Shown piece after piece: positions 58,976 to 64,000 of a DNA stretch of 64,000 nt (positions are counted from its first letter, which is position 1; each line of letters starts with the position of its first letter). The stretch is from the NCBI RefSeq assembly GCF_900105055.1, contig NZ_FNTA01000003.1:434001-498000 (forward strand), given 5' to 3'. Below the pieces are notes generated by a model. The model made no database searches and was not told where the DNA came from. It saw only the letters and a program-made list of their open reading frames with translations. A program made the translations under genes and the position numbers. Origin of the DNA: Amycolatopsis lurida (GTDB taxonomy: Bacteria; Actinomycetota; Actinomycetes; Mycobacteriales; Pseudonocardiaceae).

Positions 58976-60646
58976 TTACACACCGCGCCTGTGCGAGTGC
59001 GCGGCAATGGGTGTTTCCCGCGCGGTGCCACCGGGCAACGCGGCGAGCAGCGACTTCGTGTAGTCGTGTTTCGGGTCCAGCAGGACCTCCTCCACGGTAC
59101 CTACTTCCACCAGCTCCCCGCGATACATCACGGCCACCCGGTCGGCGATGTTCCAGGCCAGCCCGAGGTCGTGGGTGATCACCAGCCCGGCGAGACCCAG
59201 TTCACGCCGCAGGCGCAGCAGCAGCGCGAGGATCTCCCCTCGCACTGACGCGTCCAGCGACGCCACCGGTTCGTCGGCGACGATCACGCCGGGATCCAGC
59301 GCGAGCGCGCCCGCGATGACGACCCGCTGCCGCTGCCCGCCGGACAGCTCGTGCGGGAGCCGGTCGAGGAACTTCTCCGCGGGCCGGAGTTCGGCCGCTT
59401 CCAGTGCCTTCGTGACGATCTCGTGCTCGTTCGCGCCCATTCCGTGGATACGGGGGCCTTCCGCGACGGCCTCGTACACCGTGTGGTTCGGGTTCAGGGC
59501 GCTCGTCGGGTCCTGCAGCACCAGCTGGACCTGCCGCCGGTACGCCTTGAGCCCGGCGCCGCCGAGCGGGACCGGCTTGCCGTCGTACCGCACCGCTCCC
59601 GAATCGGGTTTCTGCAGTCCGAGCAGCGTCCGGGCCAGCGTCGTCTTGCCGGAACCGGACTGGCCGACGAGCGCGACGATCTCGTCCTTCCGCACCTGCA
59701 GGCTCACCCCGGCGACGGCGTTGATCCGCTTGCCGGTGCGGTCGCGGAAGCTGACGCGCAGATCCTCGGCTTCCAGCAACGCCGGCCGGTCGCCACTCCG
59801 TTCGGGCTCCGGTGGCAGCGGCGTGCTGGTCGCGGGCGCGAAACGAGACGCCGGGTCGCCGACGGTCGGGAACGCGGCCGCCAGGGCCTTGCTGTGCTCG
59901 TGCCGCGGCGCGCTCATCAGCTCGGCGCTCGGCCGCTCCTCGACGATCTCGCCGTCGTACATCACCGCGATCCGTCGGCAGGTGGCGGCGAGCACCGACA
60001 GGTCATGACTGATCATGATCAGCCCGATCCCCTGTTCGGCGACCAGCCTGCCCAGCAGGTCCAGCACCTGGGCCTGGACGACGACGTCGAGCGCGGTCGT
60101 CGGCTCGTCCGCGATGATCAGCCGCGGCGAACAGGCCAGCGCCATCGCGATCATGACGCGTTGCTTCTGGCCGCCGGACAGCTCGTGCGGGTACGCCCCC
60201 GCACGGCCGGGCGGCAGGTCGACCTGTTCGAGCAGCTCCGAAACCTTCGCCTGGACTTCGCTGTCCGAAAGTGCCTTGCCACCGGGCGGGTGCAAGCGGA
60301 TCGGCTCCGCTATCTGCTCACCGATCTTCCGCACCGGATTGAGCGCGTGCATCGCGCCCTGGAACACGACCGAAGCCTCGGCCCAGCGCACCGCGCGCAG
60401 CCTGCCCCATTTCATGGCCGTGACGTCTTCGCCGTCCAGCAGGATCTCCCCGCTGACCTTCGCCGAACGCGGAAGCAGCCGCAGCACGCTCATCGCGACC
60501 GTCGACTTCCCCGACCCCGACTCCCCCGCGACGCCGAGGGTGTCGCCGGGTTCGAGCACGAGGTCGACCCCGCGGACGGCGGCGACCTCGCCGCCACCGG
60601 TGGCGTACGTGACGCCGAGGTTCTTCAATTCCAGCAAGGGGCTCAT
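58976..60646 (-). CDS. dipeptide/oligopeptide ABC transporter, fused twin ATPases
   Basis: 556 residues from the ATG at 60646. Two complete ATP-binding domains: first with GESGSGKSTVAMSVL and LSGGQKQRVMIA; second with GQSGSGKTTLARTLL and [12 protein letters not shown]. Both Walker B motifs are present (RLIIADEPTTALD; GVIVADEPVASLD). It therefore replaces separate DppD and DppF. The C-terminus ends TARETPIAAHSHRRGV. Overlaps the permease gene by ATGA; the whole importer is one coupled unit. Confidence 0.93.
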   Translation of the reverse strand: MSPLLELKNLGVTYATGGGEVAAVRGVDLVLEPGDTLGVAGESGSGKSTVAMSVLRLLPRSAKVSGEILLDGEDVTAMKWGRLRAVRWAEASVVFQGAMHALNPVRKIGEQIAEPIRLHPPGGKALSDSEVQAKVSELLEQVDLPPGRAGAYPHELSGGQKQRVMIAMALACSPRLIIADEPTTALDVVVQAQVLDLLGRLVAEQGIGLIMISHDLSVLAATCRRIAVMYDGEIVEERPSAELMSAPRHEHSKALAAAFPTVGDPASRFAPATSTPLPPEPERSGDRPALLEAEDLRVSFRDRTGKRINAVAGVSLQVRKDEIVALVGQSGSGKTTLARTLLGLQKPDSGAVRYDGKPVPLGGAGLKAYRRQVQLVLQDPTSALNPNHTVYEAVAEGPRIHGMGANEHEIVTKALEAAELRPAEKFLDRLPHELSGGQRQRVVIAGALALDPGVIVADEPVASLDASVRGEILALLLRLRRELGLAGLVITHDLGLAWNIADRVAVMYRGELVEVGTVEEVLLDPKHDYTKSLLAALPGGTARETPIAAHSHRRGV

Positions 60647-61548
60647 GAGTGCTGTCCCTTCAGGCGCGGGTTCAGCACGGTCTCCAGCGCGCGTCCGACG
60701 AGGGTGAAAGCGAGAACGACCACGACGATCGCGACACCCGGCGGCAGCAGGTTCCACCAGGCACCCTTGCTGATCGCGCCGTTGTTCAAGGCGGTCTGCA
60801 GCATGGTGCCCCACGAAATGGTGTTCGGGTTGCCGACGCCGAGGAAGGCCAGTGTCGCGTCCGCGATGACCGCGTTGCCCACGACGAGCGTGGTGTTGGC
60901 CAGCACGAGCGGCATGACACCGGGCAGGACGTGTTTGCCGACGATGTGCAGGTGGCCGCCACCGAGCGCCTTCGCGCGCTCGATGTACGGACGGCCTTCG
61001 ATCGTCAGCGTCTGCGCACGGACCAGGCGCGCGGTACTCGGCCAGGCGGTGACGCCGATGGCGATGATCACCGTCATCGCGCCCTGCTCCAGCACCGAGG
61101 CCAGCGCCACGGCGAGCACGAGCGACGGCAGCACCAGGAAGAAGTCCGTGAACCGCAGCAGCAGCCCGGACACCCAGCCTCGGAGGTGCGCGGCCGCGAT
61201 CCCGACGATCGTGCCGATGAGCACGGAGAGGAGTGCCGCCGAGAAGCCGGTGAGCAGCGAGATCCGCGCTCCCCAGAACGTCATCAGCAGAACCGAACGG
61301 CCGTCGATGTCGGTGCCCAGCCAGAACTCCCCGCTGGGTGGATCCAGGGAGGTGCCTTCGGCCTTGGTGACGTCGAGACCGGACTCGTCCGAGATCACCG
61401 GTGCGAGGATGGCCAACAGCGTGATGACGCCCAGGAAGACGAGCCCGAACACGCCCGCCTTGTTCGTCGTGAACTCGTGCCAGCGCTTCGCCACGGCCTC
61501 ACGGCGGCGGCGCCAGACGATCGAACCGGGTTTCTCCGCTGTGGTCAT
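60643..61548 (-). CDS. peptide ABC transporter permease, DppC type
   Basis: 301 residues; N-terminal OppC_N domain then the binding-protein-dependent transport fold with six helices. The cytoplasmic coupling segment reads IGVTAWPSTARLVRAQTLTI. Coupled with DppB upstream (4-bp overlap at 61545-61548) and with the ATPase downstream. Confidence 0.93.
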   Translation of the reverse strand: MTTAEKPGSIVWRRRREAVAKRWHEFTTNKAGVFGLVFLGVITLLAILAPVISDESGLDVTKAEGTSLDPPSGEFWLGTDIDGRSVLLMTFWGARISLLTGFSAALLSVLIGTIVGIAAAHLRGWVSGLLLRFTDFFLVLPSLVLAVALASVLEQGAMTVIIAIGVTAWPSTARLVRAQTLTIEGRPYIERAKALGGGHLHIVGKHVLPGVMPLVLANTTLVVGNAVIADATLAFLGVGNPNTISWGTMLQTALNNGAISKGAWWNLLPPGVAIVVVVLAFTLVGRALETVLNPRLKGQHS

Positions 61549-62576
61549 GCCGTCCGCACCCTGGGGTCGAGCACGCGGTAGAGCAACTCCGCGAGCAGGT
61601 TCATCAGCACCACCGCGCCGGCGAGGGTGACGAAGACTCCTTGCAGCACAGGCAGATCAGGTCCGCGGAGCGCTTCGTAGAGCAGCTGCCCGAGCCCCGG
61701 CCAGCTGAACACGGCCTCGACCGAGACCGCGCCCGAGACGACCATGCCGAACTGCATGAAGACCAGCGTCACCGTCGGGAGCAGGGCGTTGGGCACGGCG
61801 TGCCGCTTGCGGACGAGGTCGTCCCGCAGTCCCTTGGCCCGAGCCGTGGTGAGGTAATCCGAGTTCATCTCGCTGATCAGCGACGACCGCATGACCAGCA
61901 TGTACTGGGCGTAGAACACCACCAGAAGGGTCACGCACGGCAGTACCAGATGGTGAAGAACGTCGAGCCCTTCACTGAAGAAGCCCGGCTCGACGTCCGG
62001 AGAGTGCATGCCACGGCTGGGAAAGAGGCCGTTGGTGGCCACCAGCAGCATGAGCCCCAGCCAGAACTGCGGTACCGACCACAGCGTCAAGGCGATCCCG
62101 GTCTGGACCTTGTCGAATCGGCTGCCCCGGCGCCAGCCCGCGCGGACGCCGAGCCACAGACCGAGCGCGACCGCGAGCACGGTCGCGCTGCCGACCAGCA
62201 GGATCGTCGGCCACAACCGTTCGCCGATCATGTCGACGACCGGACGCCGTTGCAGGTACGAATCGCCCATGGTGCCTTGAAGCAGGCCGACGACGTAGTC
62301 CCAGAACTGCTGCAGCAGAGGTTTGTCCACGCCCATCTGCGCGCGCAGTTCGGCCATCATCTTCGGATCGGTCGGCCGGTCGCGGACCATGAACCGCACG
62401 GGGTCGCCGGGCAGCGTCCGGAACAGGAAGAACCCCAGCACGACGACGAGCGCCAGGCTCGCCAGCGCGCCGCCGATCTTGGAGAGCACGAACCGGGCGG
62501 TGCCGGTCCCACCCCGGCGCTCGTCGGGATCGACGAGCGCCGAGGTCTTGTCGAGGGAACTGAGTGCTTCGGTCAA
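61545..62576 (-). CDS. peptide ABC transporter permease, DppB type, TTG start
   Basis: 343 residues. The start is a TTG at 62576, with AAAGGA six bases upstream. The N-terminal cytoplasmic tail (about 45 residues before VLSKIGGALASLALVVVLGF) is longer than usual. Conserved features: PGDPVRFMVRDRPTDPKMMA and the transport domain with MVMRSSLISEMNSDYLTTAR. Starts 9 bp after the binding-protein gene. Confidence 0.9.
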   Translation of the reverse strand: MTEALSSLDKTSALVDPDERRGGTGTARFVLSKIGGALASLALVVVLGFFLFRTLPGDPVRFMVRDRPTDPKMMAELRAQMGVDKPLLQQFWDYVVGLLQGTMGDSYLQRRPVVDMIGERLWPTILLVGSATVLAVALGLWLGVRAGWRRGSRFDKVQTGIALTLWSVPQFWLGLMLLVATNGLFPSRGMHSPDVEPGFFSEGLDVLHHLVLPCVTLLVVFYAQYMLVMRSSLISEMNSDYLTTARAKGLRDDLVRKRHAVPNALLPTVTLVFMQFGMVVSGAVSVEAVFSWPGLGQLLYEALRGPDLPVLQGVFVTLAGAVVLMNLLAELLYRVLDPRVRTA

Positions 62577-62585
62577 CGCGGTCCT

Positions 62586-64000
62586 TTACTCCCGGTCGTC
62601 GGCCGACTTGCCGCGCCGCCCGAGCAGCACGCCGCCACCGACGAGCACCACGAGCACGACCGCGCCGATGCCGATCCACAATCCGGTGTTGCCGCTTTCC
62701 TCGCTGTTCGCCGCGGCCGCGTCGGCCGGGGTGGCGCCGTAGACACCCCAGTAGCCGGACTGCTCGAGGATCGCGCCGTCGGGCTGCGGCTGCTTGGTGA
62801 ACGAGGAGAACTTGTCCGACCGGTAGGCCTCGAGCACGTTGTCGTAGTCGAGGACGACGTCGACGTACTCCCCCGCCAGCACCGCCTGCGCCTGCTTGAC
62901 GAACTCGGCGCGCTTCACCGGGTCGAACTCGGTCAGCTGCTTCTTGTACAGGTCTTCGTAGCGCGGGTCGCAGAAGAACGTCGCCGAGCTGCCACCGTTG
63001 CCCTCGGCGTTCGGGCGGCCGGCGCAGGTGTTCAGGCTGAGGGCGTAGTCCGGGTCGGGCGAGGTGCCGTAGCCGGAGATCGCGAGGTCGTAGTTGCCCG
63101 CGGTGGTGCGGTCGTCCAGTTCGTCGTCGGAGACGAGCTCCTGCTTGACGCCGATGCCGACGTCCTTGAGCCAGCCGCTGACGAATTGCGCGACACGCTG
63201 GTCGAACGGCCGGTTCGCGTGACCGGCGAGCCGGAACTCCAGCTTCGCGCCGCCGGGCGCGACGCGGATGCCGTCCGCGCCCTTGGCGTAGCCGGCCTGG
63301 TCGAGGGCGGCGTTCGCGGCCGCGATGTCGAACTTGGTCTTCTCGGCGTCCGACGGGGTCCACGTGTAGGCCTTGTAGATCGCCGGAACGACACCGGTCC
63401 CGGGCTGGCCGTACCCGCTCATCACCTTCTGGACGATGGTCTCGGTGTCGATGGCCTGCGCGATCGCCTTACGGACGCGGACGTCCTTCAGGATCGGGTT
63501 GCCGTCACCGATCGGCTGGTCGAGGACGTTCTTGACGCCGAAGTTGATGATGAGCTCGTTGTACCGGCGGCCCGGCGCCTTGTTCGTGGTGATGTTCTTC
63601 TCGCTCTTGAGCGCGTCGAACTGCGTCGGCGTGAGCCGGTTGATGACGTCGACCTCGCCCTGCTTCAGCGCGTTGACCGCGGCCTCGGCGTCCTTGAACT
63701 GCAGCAGCTGCAGCTCGTCGACCTTGGGCGCCCCGCGCCAGTAGTCCTTGTTCGCCTTGAACTTCACGAACTCGTTCTTCTTGTACTCGGTCAGCAGATA
63801 CGGTCCGCTGCCGACGCCGACCACGGCCAGGTCGTCGGTCGAGGGGGCGTTGAGATCCTTGATCGGCTCCCAGATGTGCTTGGGCACGATCGGGACGTCG
63901 AGCGCGGTCATGGTCGCCTGCGGGGCCTTGGTCTTGATGACGAGCGTCTTGTCGTCCGGCGCCGCAACCGAGGCGAAGTTGGTGACGTAGCTGCCGTTCG
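62586..64000 (-). CDS. peptide ABC transporter substrate-binding protein with C-terminal anchor, partial
   Basis: The frame runs off the right end of the window, so the N-terminus and signal are unseen; 471 residues are visible. SBP_bac_5 fold: LTPTQFDALKSEKNITTNKA and NFGVKNVLDQPIGDGNPILK. The C-terminus carries a transmembrane helix (GLWIGIGAVVLVVLVGGGVL) with a basic tail (GRRGKSADDRE), so it is anchored at the C-terminus rather than only by a lipid. Binds peptides or nickel-type ligands for the permeases and twin ATPase that follow it. Confidence 0.92.
   Translation of the reverse strand, partial: NGSYVTNFASVAAPDDKTLVIKTKAPQATMTALDVPIVPKHIWEPIKDLNAPSTDDLAVVGVGSGPYLLTEYKKNEFVKFKANKDYWRGAPKVDELQLLQFKDAEAAVNALKQGEVDVINRLTPTQFDALKSEKNITTNKAPGRRYNELIINFGVKNVLDQPIGDGNPILKDVRVRKAIAQAIDTETIVQKVMSGYGQPGTGVVPAIYKAYTWTPSDAEKTKFDIAAANAALDQAGYAKGADGIRVAPGGAKLEFRLAGHANRPFDQRVAQFVSGWLKDVGIGVKQELVSDDELDDRTTAGNYDLAISGYGTSPDPDYALSLNTCAGRPNAEGNGGSSATFFCDPRYEDLYKKQLTEFDPVKRAEFVKQAQAVLAGEYVDVVLDYDNVLEAYRSDKFSSFTKQPQPDGAILEQSGYWGVYGATPADAAAANSEESGNTGLWIGIGAVVLVVLVGGGVLLGRRGKSADDRE

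Noticed and set aside
57729..59063. A 444-residue plus-strand frame opposite mptB.
   Set aside because: Charged low-complexity product without motifs; mptB on the minus strand has the expected helices and catalytic loop.
1..64000. tRNA genes, rRNA genes, CRISPR arrays, phage att sites.
   Set aside because: GTTCGA-like strings checked by eye lay in coding sequence or without cloverleaf partners; the direct repeats seen were palindromic elements, not spaced arrays.

Overview
The window is high-GC, densely packed actinomycete chromosome. GTG/TTG starts, 4-bp stop/start overlaps, MptB, the DUF3090/SCO1664 pair, DUF3097 and several apparently leaderless genes point to a filamentous actinomycete. 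The repeat families look most like Pseudonocardiaceae (Amycolatopsis-like). That placement is an inference from gene content. No tRNA, rRNA, CRISPR array or prophage was seen.

Layout. 1-9.7 kb: end of a two-unit Lrp regulator, two tandem secreted metallophosphoesterases, a PucR regulator with a D-amino-acid dehydrogenase, and a GreA/GreB-like protein. 10-14.4 kb: a three-subunit molybdenum oxidoreductase operon of PaoABC type with a divergent TetR regulator. 14.4-21.9 kb: a TetR gene and a divergent quinone reductase / SnoaL / epoxide hydrolase locus with a strong double operator; then a PoxB-like enzyme and an isochorismatase-fold hydrolase divergent from a GlxA/AraC regulator. 21.9-24.7 kb: small proteins, an ArsR regulator and a methionine aminopeptidase.

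24.8-31.4 kb is the most distinctive region: a translationally coupled operon of aspartate kinase, a 1344-residue membrane NRPS of the epsilon-poly-lysine-synthetase (Pls) type, and a diaminobutyrate aminotransferase. Together they can turn aspartate into L-2,4-diaminobutyrate (with host aspartate-semialdehyde dehydrogenase) and polymerise it. I infer a poly-diaminobutyrate-type polyamino acid locus.

31.9-36.8 kb: an ABC exporter divergent from a two-component system, then an IS30 element sitting inside a palindromic repeat. 37-42 kb: a zinc import locus (AztABC) with two AztD-like lipoproteins and a Zur-like site. 42-47.7 kb: GDSL hydrolase, TetR, a glyoxalase/ArsR/SRPBCC operon and a MerR-controlled reductase/exporter operon. 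47.9-57.2 kb: SPFH/NfeD pair, DUF3097, the DUF3090/SCO1664/kinase operon, S9 peptidase, LD-carboxypeptidase, methyltransferase and a PPOX-type oxidoreductase. 57.4-64 kb: MptB mannosyltransferase and a peptide ABC importer whose binding protein runs off the window end.

Three families of intergenic palindromic repeats recur through the window: a 48-bp element at 3.7, 20.1 and 47.9 kb, a GCGAAAGCCACTTTCG family, and an AAGGCCTCCTT family.
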